Shown one piece after another: positions 25,557-34,422 of a stretch of DNA of 43,870 bases. This stretch comes from Zoogloea ramigera. GTDB lineage: Bacteria; Pseudomonadota; Gammaproteobacteria; Burkholderiales; Rhodocyclaceae. Positions within the stretch are counted from its first letter, which is position 1, and each line of letters opens with the position of its first letter. The notes beneath the pieces are model-generated. The model did not search any database. It had not been told where the DNA came from and saw only the letters and a program-made list of their open reading frames with translations. The DNA is taken from contig NZ_BJNV01000045.1 in the NCBI RefSeq assembly GCF_006539865.1, positions 1 through 43,870 of the forward strand. Direction: 5' to 3'. Both the position numbers and the translations under genes were made by a program.

Positions 25557-26804
25557 ATGGACACGAAACTGACTGCCCCATCCGTGGCCGAGACCTCCTC
25601 ATCCGGCCTGATTCCCTTGCGCCCCCTCGATGTGCTCCAGATTCCGCCCGAACTTGACGGAAGCACCGGGGAAAACCGGGCCGATCCAGCCCGCCTGCAG
25701 ATCGATGCCGCCTGTGACGCCGACGCGATACGTTGTTTTCTCGTCGAGTACGACCGCTCCCCGGGCACGCTGCGTATCTACCAGCGGGAGTGCGAGCGCC
25801 TGTTGCTGTGGTCGCTGGTCGAGCGCCGGAAGCCCTTGTCCAGCCTCAATCGGCAGGATTTCGAGGGCTACCTCAACTTTCTTCTCGACCCTCAGCCCGC
25901 GGCCCGGTGGTGCGGCCCGAAGGCCGAGCGGGCATCCGAGAAGTGGCGGCCCTTCGTCGGCCCGCTCAGTGAAAGCGCCGTGCTCACCACCATGGCGGCG
26001 ATCAATTCGCTGATGCGCTACCTGGTGGATGCCGGCTACCTGCTGGGTAACCCGCTGGGCCTGATCCGGCAGCGTCGGCGCAAGATGGCCGCCGAGGCGG
26101 GCGGCCCGCTGCGGGCGGTGGCCAGCACCGAAGAGGTCGACAAGATCGAGCGTTTTCTCGACGAGCAGATGTGGCAGGCCGTCACCACGGCCATCGAGGC
26201 GATGCCCCGCGACGCCGAGCGGGGGCGCGACGAATACGAGCGGGCGCGCTTCATCGCGGCGACGCTCTACATGCTGGCCCCCCGGGCCGGCGAGCTCGAG
26301 AACCACCGCATGAACAGCTTCCGCGAGGAGCGTGGCCTGTGGTGGTGGCACGTGGTGGGCAAGGGCGGCAAGAAGGCCAAGGTGCCGGTGGCCGACGACA
26401 TGCTGCAGGCCCTGATCCGCTACCGCAAGCACCTGGGCCTGTCCGCCGTGCCCCGGCGGGACGACACGACGCCGCTGCTGGTGTCGGTCAAGGACGGCAG
26501 CCCGATCACCGCCCGGCGGCTCAACCAGATTCTCAAGAAGATCTTCTCGGCCGCCGCCGACCTGCTGCCTGCCGATGCCGAGCACAAGAAAGAGAAGCTG
26601 CGCGCCGCCTCGGCCCACTGGGGCCGCCATACCGGCATCACCGCCAAGCTCGACAGCGGCATCGACGAACGCTTTGTGCAGAAGGACGCCCGGCACACCG
26701 ACGCACGCACCACCCAGCGCTACATCCACGAAGAAGAGGAGCGCTGGCACGACGAGGCGCAGAAGCAGCGCCTGCCGTGGACAGGGCTCAAAACGGGGGG
26801 CTGA
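25557..26804 (+). CDS. Tyrosine recombinase A of the recombinase/KfrA pair
   Basis: This 415-residue protein is a tyrosine site-specific recombinase. Residues about 52-170 form a SAM-like core-binding domain (GTLRIYQRECERLLLW, NRQDFEGYLNFL). The catalytic residues are R243 (APRAGELEN), K269 (GKGGKK), H354 and R357 (HWGRHTG), H380 and the nucleophile Y389 (TTQRYIHEE). The spacing matches the family, so it looks active. Compared with XerC/XerD it is about 110 residues longer, with an extended N-terminus and a long insert around 110-140. The KfrA-like gene follows after 163 nt in the same direction. A LexA box lies 73 nt upstream. The target site is unknown. Confidence 0.88.
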   Translation: MDTKLTAPSVAETSSSGLIPLRPLDVLQIPPELDGSTGENRADPARLQIDAACDADAIRCFLVEYDRSPGTLRIYQRECERLLLWSLVERRKPLSSLNRQDFEGYLNFLLDPQPAARWCGPKAERASEKWRPFVGPLSESAVLTTMAAINSLMRYLVDAGYLLGNPLGLIRQRRRKMAAEAGGPLRAVASTEEVDKIERFLDEQMWQAVTTAIEAMPRDAERGRDEYERARFIAATLYMLAPRAGELENHRMNSFREERGLWWWHVVGKGGKKAKVPVADDMLQALIRYRKHLGLSAVPRRDDTTPLLVSVKDGSPITARRLNQILKKIFSAAADLLPADAEHKKEKLRAASAHWGRHTGITAKLDSGIDERFVQKDARHTDARTTQRYIHEEEERWHDEAQKQRLPWTGLKTGG

Positions 26805-26967
26805 GCGGGGGGCTGAGCAGGTTTGGGCGCCGTGGGCCGGCGCGTCGCCGTTAAAGTGTGTTGAATTGGCGTTTCGTCATGAGTATTACGTTATCCGGCC
26901 TTATTCGTATGCTATGGTGTCCTGTGTAGCAGTTTTTTGCATTCTTGGTGAGGCAGGGGAGATGTCC

Positions 26968-28011
26968 ATGGCGCGTAGCAGCAGTGTCAATTTCGAGTCG
27001 GTCGAGCAGATCTGTTTTCAGCTGCTCTCCCAGGGCGAGAACCCCTCTTTCAACCTCGTCTATGCCGAGCTGGGCAACAAGGGCTCGAGCGAAGTCGTGC
27101 AGCGTTACATCGACCAATGGCGTCGTGAGACGGGGGCGGCGTTCTTTCGCCAGCGCAGCATTCCGGGCATGCCCGACGAGCTCGTCTCGGCGGCGGACGC
27201 CTTCATGGCCAACGTCTGGTCGTTGTCGTTGCAACAGGCCGACCGGGTGCTGGCCAGCCAGCGCCAGGAGCTCGAAGCCGAGCGTGAGGCCGTGCATGTG
27301 CGCCTGCAGGCGGCCCACGACCGCATCCAGCAGCTCGAAGCCGCATCCAGTGACACGCTGCAAAACATCGCGAGCCTCGAAGAGGCCGTCCAGAGCCGCG
27401 ACGGCACGATTGCCGAGCTGCGCATCCAGATCCAGGAAACCCAGCGCCAGCGCGACGCCCTCGAGAGCCGTGTGAAGTTGCTGGAGGATGCCGCCGAGGG
27501 GCGCGAGCAGAAGTTCGTGGCCGAATCCGAACGCCTCACCCGGCTCTTGCAAAACGATCGCGACCGCTACACCGCCGCCCTCAAGGAAGAGCAGGAGCGC
27601 AGCGCCAGTGAGCGGGAGACCCTGCTCAAGCAGATCGAGCAGGCCCGCCAGGACAAGGTGGCCGAGATGCTCGCGCTGCGCCAGCAGGTCTCCAACCGGG
27701 AAGAGCGCGAGGCCCGTCAGCGCGAGCAGACCGAGGATGCCCGCGCCGCGCTGCGGGAGGCGGTCTCCAAAGCGCGCCAGATCGAGACATCCCTGGCTGC
27801 TGCTGAGGGGCGCATCGAACGCCTGCAGGCCCAGCTCAAGATTGCCAGCGACGCAGCCCACGGCAAGGAGTCGGCGGTGGCCGCCGCCGAGGCCCGCGCC
27901 CGGGCCATCGAAGAGCTTCGCCTCGCCGAAACAGTAAGGGCCCAGCGGGCCGAGGCCCTGGTGGCCGAGATGCAGGCCGAGCAGGCAGCCCGCCGCAAGC
28001 AGAGCGCCTGA
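26968..28011 (+). CDS. KfrA-like coiled-coil DNA-binding protein A
   Basis: The ATG at 26968 is 6 nt after AGGGGAG; the ATG at 26962 is directly adjacent to it and less likely. The 347-residue product has an N-terminal DNA-binding domain of the KfrA type (VEQICFQLLSQGENPSFNLV, then KGSSEVVQRYIDQWR, about residues 10-50), a short linker, and a coiled coil over residues about 90-340 rich in Glu, Arg, Gln and Ala. KfrA of plasmid RK2 is an autoregulated DNA-binding protein that forms filaments and supports plasmid stability. This gene is chromosomal in appearance and paired with a tyrosine recombinase, as is its homologue at 41099-42175. Confidence 0.85.
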   Translation: MARSSSVNFESVEQICFQLLSQGENPSFNLVYAELGNKGSSEVVQRYIDQWRRETGAAFFRQRSIPGMPDELVSAADAFMANVWSLSLQQADRVLASQRQELEAEREAVHVRLQAAHDRIQQLEAASSDTLQNIASLEEAVQSRDGTIAELRIQIQETQRQRDALESRVKLLEDAAEGREQKFVAESERLTRLLQNDRDRYTAALKEEQERSASERETLLKQIEQARQDKVAEMLALRQQVSNREEREARQREQTEDARAALREAVSKARQIETSLAAAEGRIERLQAQLKIASDAAHGKESAVAAAEARARAIEELRLAETVRAQRAEALVAEMQAEQAARRKQSA

Positions 28012-28121
28012 CGGCGACGCGGCGCCCGCTGGCCGCCCGGTGGCTTGGCGGCCCAAACTCGCGCCTCGAACCCCAGCCCGAAACGCCTTCAGCAGCAGAT
28101 CTATCCGGTAGACTGGGCGCC

Positions 28122-30308
28122 ATGCGCGCAATCACTTCTCCGACGATCCAACGCCTGGCGGCTCTCCTGGCGGCGGCCTTGCTCAGCGGCTGCGGCCAGG
28201 TGTGGAACGACCCGTACCCCGCGGCAGAGCGGGGCGGCAACATCCTGTACACCGCTTTCAGCCAGCGCCCCAAGCACCTCGACCCGGTGCAGTCCTACAG
28301 CGAGGACGAGGCGACCTTCCTGTACCAGATCTACGAGCCGCCGCTGCAGTACCACTACCTGAAGCGCCCCTTCCAGCTCCAGGTGGCCGCCGCGGCAGAG
28401 ATGCCCACGCTGCGCCAGTTCGACGCCGCCGGCAAGCTGCTGCCCGCCGGGGCCGACCCGGCGACGATCGCCCGCAGCGAGTACGAGATCCGCATCCGGC
28501 CCGGCATCCGTTACCAGCCCCACCCGGCCTTCGCCCTGGATGCTGCGGGCAAGCCGGTGTACCTCGACCTGCCGCTCGAGGTGGTCGCAACCAAGCGCAG
28601 CCTCGCCGACTTCCCCCACACCGGCACCCGGGAGCTCACCGCCGAGGACTACGTCTACCAGATCAAGCGCCTGGCGCACCCGCGCCTGCATTCCCCGGTG
28701 CTCGAGCTGATGGGCGACTACATCGTCGGCCTGAAAGACCTGCACGCCCGCCTGCTGGCCGACGAGAAGACGCGCAGCGCGAAGGGCGAGGGCGGCGGCT
28801 GGATCGACCTGCGCAACTACCCGATGGCGGGGGTCGAGCTGGTCGATCGCTACACCTACCGGGTGCACATCAAGGGCACCTACCCGCAGTTTCCCTACTG
28901 GCTGGCGATGCCCTTTTTCGCGCCGATGCCCGTCGAGGCCGAGCGCTTCTTCGCCCAGCCGGGGATGGCCGAGCGCAACTTGAGCCTAGACTGGTGGCCC
29001 ATCGGCACCGGCCCCTACATGCTCGTCGAGAACAACCCCAACGCCCGCATGGTGCTGGCCCGCAACCCCAATTTCCGGGGCGAGCGCTACCCCTGCGAGG
29101 GCGAGCCCGACGACCAGGCGGCGGGCCTGCTGGCCGACTGCGGCAAGCCGATCCCCTTCATCGACAAGGTGGTGTTCAGCCGCGAGAAGGAGAGCATCCC
29201 GGCCTGGAACAAGTTTCTGCAGGGTTACTACGACGCCTCTGGCGTGTCGTCCGACAACTTCGACCAGGCGGTGCAGATGGGCGGGCAGGGCGACGTGAGC
29301 CTGAGCGACGAGATGGCCGCCAAGGGCATCCGGCTCAACACCTCGGTGGCGCCGACGGTGATGTACATGGGCTTCAACATGCTCGACCCGGTGGTGGGCG
29401 GCGCGAGCGAGCGGGCCCGCAAGCTTCGGCTGGCGATCTCGATCGCCATCGACCAGGAAGAGTTCATCTCGGTGTTCCAGAACGGTCGCGGCGTGCCGGC
29501 CATGCACCCGATCCCGCCGGGCATCGCCGGCTACCGGGCCGGCGAGGCGGGGATCAACCCTTTTGTTTACGACTGGGCCGACGGCAAGCCCCAGCGCAAG
29601 CCCGTGGACGAAGCCCGCCGCTTGCTCGCCGAGGCGGGCTACCCCGGCGGGCGCGACGCGAAGAGCGGCGAGCCGCTGGTGGTGTATCTCGATACCACCG
29701 GCTCGGGCATGGGGGACAAATCCACCGTCGACTGGCTCGCCAAGCAGTTCCGCAAGCTCGATGTGCAGCTGGTCGTGCGCGCCACCGACTACAACCGCTT
29801 CCAGGACAAGATCCGCAAGGGCAACGCCCAGCTCTTTTATTGGGGCTGGAACGCCGACTACCCCGACCCGGAGAACTTCCTGTTCCTGCTCTACGGCGCC
29901 CAGGGCAAGGTGAAGAGCCAGGGCGAAAACGCCGCCAACTACCAGAACGCCGAATACGACCGGCTCTTCGAGCAGATGAAGGCGATGCCCGACAGCCCCG
30001 CGCGGCAGGCCATCACCGAGCGCATGCTGGCCATCCTTCAGCACGACGCGCCGTGGGTGTGGGGCTTCTACGAAAAAGCCTACACGCTCCAGCACGGCTG
30101 GCTGTACAACCGCAAGCCGGGCAAGATCGTCCGCAACACCCTCAAATATCAGCGCATCGACCTGGCCCAACGGGAGCGCCTGCGGGCCGAATGGAACCGG
30201 CCCATCCTGTGGCCGCTCGTGCTTGTCGGGCTGCTCGGCGCCTTGGTGGTGGCGCCGGCGGTAATGCACTACCGGCGCCGGGAGCAGGCCGGGGGGGACG
30301 GCGGCTGA
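28122..30308 (+). CDS. Family 5 extracellular solute-binding lipoprotein with C-terminal membrane helix
   Basis: The 728-residue protein begins with a lipoprotein signal and lipobox LLSGC (Cys24). The body matches SBP family 5 (peptide, oligopeptide or nickel binders of ABC importers): ILYTAFSQRPKHLDP, the YEPPLQYHYLKRP region, WWPIGTGPYMLVENNP and FYWGWNADYPDPENF. Unusually, residues about 697-716 form a hydrophobic helix followed by a basic tail (YRRREQ), so it would be anchored at both ends. No permease or ATPase gene is adjacent; the next gene is convergent. It may be an orphan binder or a sensor-like protein. The ligand is unknown. Confidence 0.88.
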   Translation: MRAITSPTIQRLAALLAAALLSGCGQVWNDPYPAAERGGNILYTAFSQRPKHLDPVQSYSEDEATFLYQIYEPPLQYHYLKRPFQLQVAAAAEMPTLRQFDAAGKLLPAGADPATIARSEYEIRIRPGIRYQPHPAFALDAAGKPVYLDLPLEVVATKRSLADFPHTGTRELTAEDYVYQIKRLAHPRLHSPVLELMGDYIVGLKDLHARLLADEKTRSAKGEGGGWIDLRNYPMAGVELVDRYTYRVHIKGTYPQFPYWLAMPFFAPMPVEAERFFAQPGMAERNLSLDWWPIGTGPYMLVENNPNARMVLARNPNFRGERYPCEGEPDDQAAGLLADCGKPIPFIDKVVFSREKESIPAWNKFLQGYYDASGVSSDNFDQAVQMGGQGDVSLSDEMAAKGIRLNTSVAPTVMYMGFNMLDPVVGGASERARKLRLAISIAIDQEEFISVFQNGRGVPAMHPIPPGIAGYRAGEAGINPFVYDWADGKPQRKPVDEARRLLAEAGYPGGRDAKSGEPLVVYLDTTGSGMGDKSTVDWLAKQFRKLDVQLVVRATDYNRFQDKIRKGNAQLFYWGWNADYPDPENFLFLLYGAQGKVKSQGENAANYQNAEYDRLFEQMKAMPDSPARQAITERMLAILQHDAPWVWGFYEKAYTLQHGWLYNRKPGKIVRNTLKYQRIDLAQRERLRAEWNRPILWPLVLVGLLGALVVAPAVMHYRRREQAGGDGG

Positions 30309-30369
30309 GCCGCTCCAGCACCCGGCGAATGAATCCCTGAAGGCCTGTTGCCCAGCGTGAGCGTCAGTC

Positions 30370-31011
30370 TCAACGCCCGGGCAGCAGGCCTTCGTCGCGC
30401 AGGCGTTTGCCGATCAACTGGATCAGGTCTTCGACCACCTCGCTGGATGAGGCGGGGTTGAAGGATTCGCTCACGGCCGACCACACCGGTTTGCCTTCGG
30501 GCAGGCGGTAGAGCAGGGTTTCGACAATCACCCGGGTGTCCTCGATCACCTGGGGCGTCGTGTAGGCATACGGATAGAAGGGGTGAAACGGGTAGAAGGG
30601 GCTGAAGTACGGGTAAGGCCCCCGGCGCCACAGGAAAGGCTCGGGCAGGAACGGGGGCTGGGGCGGGACGAGGCTCTGGGTCTTGTCCACCGACACCAGG
30701 CGGGCGAGCAGGGCGGCGTCGAAGCCGGCCTCGGTGAGGCGGGTGCGCACCTCGGGGGTGTCGAGCTGCGCCTCAAGGCCCAGCTGGTGGGCCGCCTGGG
30801 CCGCGAGGCTCGGCTGCAGGCTCTGAGCCACCCGGTTCTCGGCCATCCGGCGCAGGTTGTCGTCCTTCACGGCGACGAAGACGGCGAGCTTGCGCGGAGG
30901 GCCGGCGGTGTCGGCGCCGTCACGCCAGCTGGTCTTGATGGTCGACATGCCGCCGCAGCCGGCGAGGAGGAAGAGTGCGGCGAGCAGCGTGAGGATCAGG
31001 CGGTGTGGCAT
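30370..31011 (-). CDS. DUF4136-type lipoprotein
   Basis: The ATG at 31011 follows AAGGAG and gives 213 residues; the open frame further upstream is spurious. The signal peptide ends in lipobox LLAGC (Cys19), so it is a lipoprotein. The pattern STIKTSWRD near the N-terminus and the C-terminal TRVIVETLLYRLPEGKPVWSAVSE with LIQLIGKRLRDEGLL is that of DUF4136-like lipoproteins. A central stretch is rich in Pro, Tyr and Phe (YPYFSPFYPFHPFYPYAY). The role is unknown. It lies downstream of dnaE2 on the same strand, separated by a GC-rich repeat. Confidence 0.7.
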   Translation of the reverse strand: MPHRLILTLLAALFLLAGCGGMSTIKTSWRDGADTAGPPRKLAVFVAVKDDNLRRMAENRVAQSLQPSLAAQAAHQLGLEAQLDTPEVRTRLTEAGFDAALLARLVSVDKTQSLVPPQPPFLPEPFLWRRGPYPYFSPFYPFHPFYPYAYTTPQVIEDTRVIVETLLYRLPEGKPVWSAVSESFNPASSSEVVEDLIQLIGKRLRDEGLLPGR

Positions 31012-31084
31012 GGTGTGCTCCTTGGCGGGGACGGCTTGTCTGGTCAGACCTTGCGGCCGGCCCGGGATTCCCGCCGTCCCAACT

Positions 31085-31158
31085 AAACGCAGGGCCGCCC
31101 CAGGTTTTCTTTGACTGCCATGGTGGGGCGGGCCGAGCGAAGCCCTGTTTGGGGGCAC
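31085..31158. repeat. GC-rich interspersed repeat, copy 1
   Basis: This 74-bp element begins AAACGCAGGGCCGCCCC and ends GGGGGCAC. It is clearly related along its whole length to 42818-42889. It can fold through GCCGCCCC and GGGGCGGGC. It starts where dnaE2 ends (on the 3' side of dnaE2), and no transposase is linked to it. Confidence 0.75.
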
Positions 31159-34100
31159 TCAGTGGAAATCCCGGCTGTGGGTGGCCAGCTGGCCGAGCAG
31201 GGGGCTGCGGTCGACGACCCGTTTGGCGTGCAGATGCACGACACTCCCCTGGCGGGTGATCTGCCCATAGACGCCCAGCAGGCGGGCGCCGAGCAGGATG
31301 TGCCGCTCGGCCTCGAGGAGCTCCGGCCGCACCACCACGTTCACCCAGCCGGTCTCGTCTTCGAGGGTGACAAACATGGTACCCCTGGCGGTGCCGGGCC
31401 GCTGCCGGCAGGTGACGATGCCGGCGGCGCGGGCCAGCTTGCGGTCGTCGGCCGCAGCGATGTCGGCGGCGCTCAGGAAGCGCTCGGCACCCAGCTGGGC
31501 GCGTAAAAACACCAGCGGATGGCGGCCGAGGCTGAAACCCAGGCGGGCGTAATCGGCGACGAGGTCGTGGGTTTCGCCGGGGGGCGGCAGGGGCGGGGGC
31601 GGGTCGGCGACCGGGGCGTCGTGGAGCATGCCGGGGGGCGCCTGGCTGCCGGCGGCGGCCCATAAGGCCTGGCGCCGGTGGCCGGCCAGGCTGGCCAGCG
31701 CGCCGGCCGAGGCGAGGGTACGCAGCTCGGCAGTCGACAGGCCGGCGCGGCGGGCGAGGTCGTCCACCGAGCCGAAGGGCGCGCGTTGGCGGGCCCGGCT
31801 GATGCGCTCGGCGGCGGCGGCATTGAAGCCCTTGACGAGGCGCAGGCCAAGGCGCGCGGCGGGCGGGCGCTCGCCGGGGCGGGCTTCGAGGCTGCATTCC
31901 CAGTCGCTGGCGGCGGCATCGGCGGGCAGGACTTCGACCTGATGGCGGCGGGCGTCCTGGATCAGCTGGGACGGGCCGTAGAAGCCCATCGGCTGGCTGT
32001 TGAGGAGGCCGCATAAAAAGGCCGCCGGCTCGAAGCGCTTGAGCCAGGCCGACACATACACCAGCAGCGCGAAGCTGGCGGCGTGGGATTCCGGAAAGCC
32101 GTAGCTGCCGAAACCCTGGATCTGCTGGCACAGGGCTTCGGCGAACTCCCGGGCGTAGCCGCGGGCCAGCATGCCGGCCATCAGTTGGTTCTGGTAGCGC
32201 TGCAGGTCGCCCTTGCGGCTCCAGGCGCCCATGCTGCGGCGCAGCTGGTCGGCCTCGCCGGGGGTGAAGCCGGCGGCGACCACGGCCAGCTGCATCACCT
32301 GCTCCTGGAAAATCGGCACGCCGTGGGTGCGGCTGAGCACGGGCTCGATCTCGGGCCGGGGGTAGCGGATGGGCTCGTGGCGGGTGAGCTTTTCCCGCGC
32401 CTGCAGGTAGGGATGGACCATGCCGCCCTGGATCGGCCCGGGCCGTACGATGGCCACTTCCACCACCAGGTCGTAGTAGCAGCGTGGCCGGAGGCGCGGC
32501 AGCATGCTCATCTGGGCGCGGGATTCGACCTGGAACACGCCCATTGCGTCGGCCTGGCACAGCATGGCGTAAACCGCGGGGTGTTCGCGGGGGATGTCGG
32601 CCATCGTGAAGGGCTGGCCGCGCTGCTGGGACACCAGGGCCAGGCTGCGGCGGATCGCCGACAACATGCCCAGGGCCAGCACGTCGACCTTGAGCAGGCC
32701 GAGGGTTTCAAGATCGTCCTTGTCCCACTGGATGACGGTGCGCTCGGCCATCGCGGCGTTTTCGACGGGCACGAGCTCGGCCAGCGGCCCGCGGGAGATG
32801 ATGAAGCCGCCCACGTGCTGGGACAAATGGCGGGGAAAGCCGACCAGCTGGTTGGCGAGCTCGAGGAGCATCCGCACCCGCGGGCTGTCCGGGTCGAGGC
32901 CGGCTTCGCGCACCCGCTCGGCAGCCACCTGGAGCCCGTCCCACCAGGCCAGCCGGCGGGAGAGGTGGTCGAGCTGGCCGGGGTCGAAGCCCAGCGCCCG
33001 GCCCACGTCGCGCAGCGCGCTACGGGGGCGGTAGCGGATCACGGTGGCGGCCAGGGCGGCCCGGCTGCGGCCGTATTTGGTGTAGATGTACTGGATGACT
33101 TCCTCGCGCCGGTCGTGCTCGAAATCGACGTCGATGTCGGGGGGCTCGTTGCGCTCCCGGGAGATGAAGCGCTCGAAGAGCAGGCGGGCCTCACCCGGGT
33201 CGACCTCGGTGATCCCCAGCGCGTAGCACACCACTGAGTTGGCAGCCGAGCCCCGGCCCTGGCACAGGATGCCGCGGCTGCGGGCGAAGCGGACGATGTC
33301 TTCGACGGTGAGGAAGAAGGCCTCGTAGCGCAGCTCGGCGATCAGGGCGAGTTCCTTGAGGGCCTGCTCACGGACTGCGGTGGGAATCCGCCCGCTGCCG
33401 TCGGCCCCCGGCGGGTAGCGCCGACGCAGGCCCTGGCCGACCAGGGCGCGCAGGTGGGCGCTGGGGGTGAGGCCCGGCGGGACGATCTCTTCGGGGTATT
33501 CGTAGCGCAGCTCGCCGGGCGAGAAGTGGCAGCGGGCGGCGATGGCCAGGCTCTCGGCCAGCCATTCGGGCGGATGGCGGCGGGCCAGCACGCTGCGCGG
33601 CTGCAGGCGCTGCTCGGCGTTGGCGGCGAGGAGGGTGCCGGCTTCGTCGAGGCTGACCCGGTGGCGCAGGGCGGTGAGCACGTCGGCCAGGCGGCGGCGG
33701 GAGGCGTCGTGCATCAGCGGCGCACCGGTGGCGACCACCGGGATGCCGGCACCGGCGGCGGCCGCGGCGATGTGCCGGCGGCGGGTGGTGTCGTCGGGGC
33801 CGAGCAGGAGCGGGGCGGCCAGCCAGGCGGCGCCGGGGAAGCGCCGGGCCAGCCAGTCGGCGTCGTCGGCCAGTTGCTGCGGATTGCAGGCCACGTCGCC
33901 CGGGGGCAGCAGCAGGGCCAGGCAGCCGGGCAGGCCGGCGTCGAGGTCGGCGCGGGTGAGGTGGTAGCTGCCTTTTTCGGCGGCCCGGCGGCCGCGGGTG
34001 ATGAGGCTGGAGAGGCGGCCGTAAGAGCTGCGATCGGTGGCCAGCAGCACCAGCCAGGGGCCGTCTGCCAGCTGGAGGTGGGTGCCGACGATCAGCTGAA

Positions 34101-34311
34101 TCGCACCCTGCTGTTGTTGCCACGCCGCGTAGGCCCGCACCATGCCGGCCAGCGAACATTCGTCGGTGATGGCCAGCGCGGTGTAGCCGAGGCTGGCCGC
34201 CTGGGTGAGCAGCTCATCCGGGTGTGAGGCGCCGGTGAGGAAGCTGAAGCAGGAGCGGCAGTAGAGCTCGGCAAAGGGCGGCGGAGGGGGGGGCGAACCG
34301 GCATTGGGCAT
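31159..34311 (-). CDS. dnaE2: Error-prone DNA polymerase DnaE2 (ImuC)
   Basis: This C-family polymerase carries out damage-induced mutagenic synthesis with ImuA and ImuB. From ATG 34311 it has 1050 residues, normal for DnaE2. The N-terminal PHP domain starts FAELYCRSCFSFLTGASHP; the catalytic Asp cluster PDIDVDFEHDRR is at about residues 389-400; AMGVFQVESRAQMSMLPRL is typical; the C-terminus has the OB domain and ends SRDFH. An earlier TTG (34341) would run through the operator and is unlikely. A perfect LexA box lies 8 nt upstream, so transcription is probably SOS-controlled with a very short leader. imuA and imuB are not adjacent. Confidence 0.95.
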   Translation of the reverse strand: MPNAGSPPPPPPFAELYCRSCFSFLTGASHPDELLTQAASLGYTALAITDECSLAGMVRAYAAWQQQQGAIQLIVGTHLQLADGPWLVLLATDRSSYGRLSSLITRGRRAAEKGSYHLTRADLDAGLPGCLALLLPPGDVACNPQQLADDADWLARRFPGAAWLAAPLLLGPDDTTRRRHIAAAAAGAGIPVVATGAPLMHDASRRRLADVLTALRHRVSLDEAGTLLAANAEQRLQPRSVLARRHPPEWLAESLAIAARCHFSPGELRYEYPEEIVPPGLTPSAHLRALVGQGLRRRYPPGADGSGRIPTAVREQALKELALIAELRYEAFFLTVEDIVRFARSRGILCQGRGSAANSVVCYALGITEVDPGEARLLFERFISRERNEPPDIDVDFEHDRREEVIQYIYTKYGRSRAALAATVIRYRPRSALRDVGRALGFDPGQLDHLSRRLAWWDGLQVAAERVREAGLDPDSPRVRMLLELANQLVGFPRHLSQHVGGFIISRGPLAELVPVENAAMAERTVIQWDKDDLETLGLLKVDVLALGMLSAIRRSLALVSQQRGQPFTMADIPREHPAVYAMLCQADAMGVFQVESRAQMSMLPRLRPRCYYDLVVEVAIVRPGPIQGGMVHPYLQAREKLTRHEPIRYPRPEIEPVLSRTHGVPIFQEQVMQLAVVAAGFTPGEADQLRRSMGAWSRKGDLQRYQNQLMAGMLARGYAREFAEALCQQIQGFGSYGFPESHAASFALLVYVSAWLKRFEPAAFLCGLLNSQPMGFYGPSQLIQDARRHQVEVLPADAAASDWECSLEARPGERPPAARLGLRLVKGFNAAAAERISRARQRAPFGSVDDLARRAGLSTAELRTLASAGALASLAGHRRQALWAAAGSQAPPGMLHDAPVADPPPPLPPPGETHDLVADYARLGFSLGRHPLVFLRAQLGAERFLSAADIAAADDRKLARAAGIVTCRQRPGTARGTMFVTLEDETGWVNVVVRPELLEAERHILLGARLLGVYGQITRQGSVVHLHAKRVVDRSPLLGQLATHSRDFH

Positions 34312-34318
34312 GGGTTGA

Positions 34319-34334
34319 CTGTATAAATAAACAG
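34319..34334. promoter_or_regulatory. LexA (SOS) box of dnaE2
   Basis: CTGTATAAATAAACAG is a perfect CTGT-N8-ACAG operator directly upstream of dnaE2. On the minus strand it contains TATACA, a possible -10, with TTGATT 15 nt further up as a weak -35. dnaE2 is a well-known LexA target. Confidence 0.85.
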
Positions 34335-34422
34335 TCACCAAATCAAGCGCGGCCTGCTCGGGATGCCCGGGACACCCGCAGTACGGTGGGGGCCTCGTCC
34401 CGGTGAGGCCCCCGCAGGCCTG

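Noticed and set aside
28202-30340. 712-codon plus-strand frame within the solute-binding protein gene
   Set aside because: Arg/Ala/Pro-rich out-of-frame shadow; the family 5 protein is in the other frame.
30920-33237. Long open frames in other frames of dnaE2
   Set aside because: Arg/Pro-rich or Gly/Val-rich translations that overlap the recognised polymerase completely.
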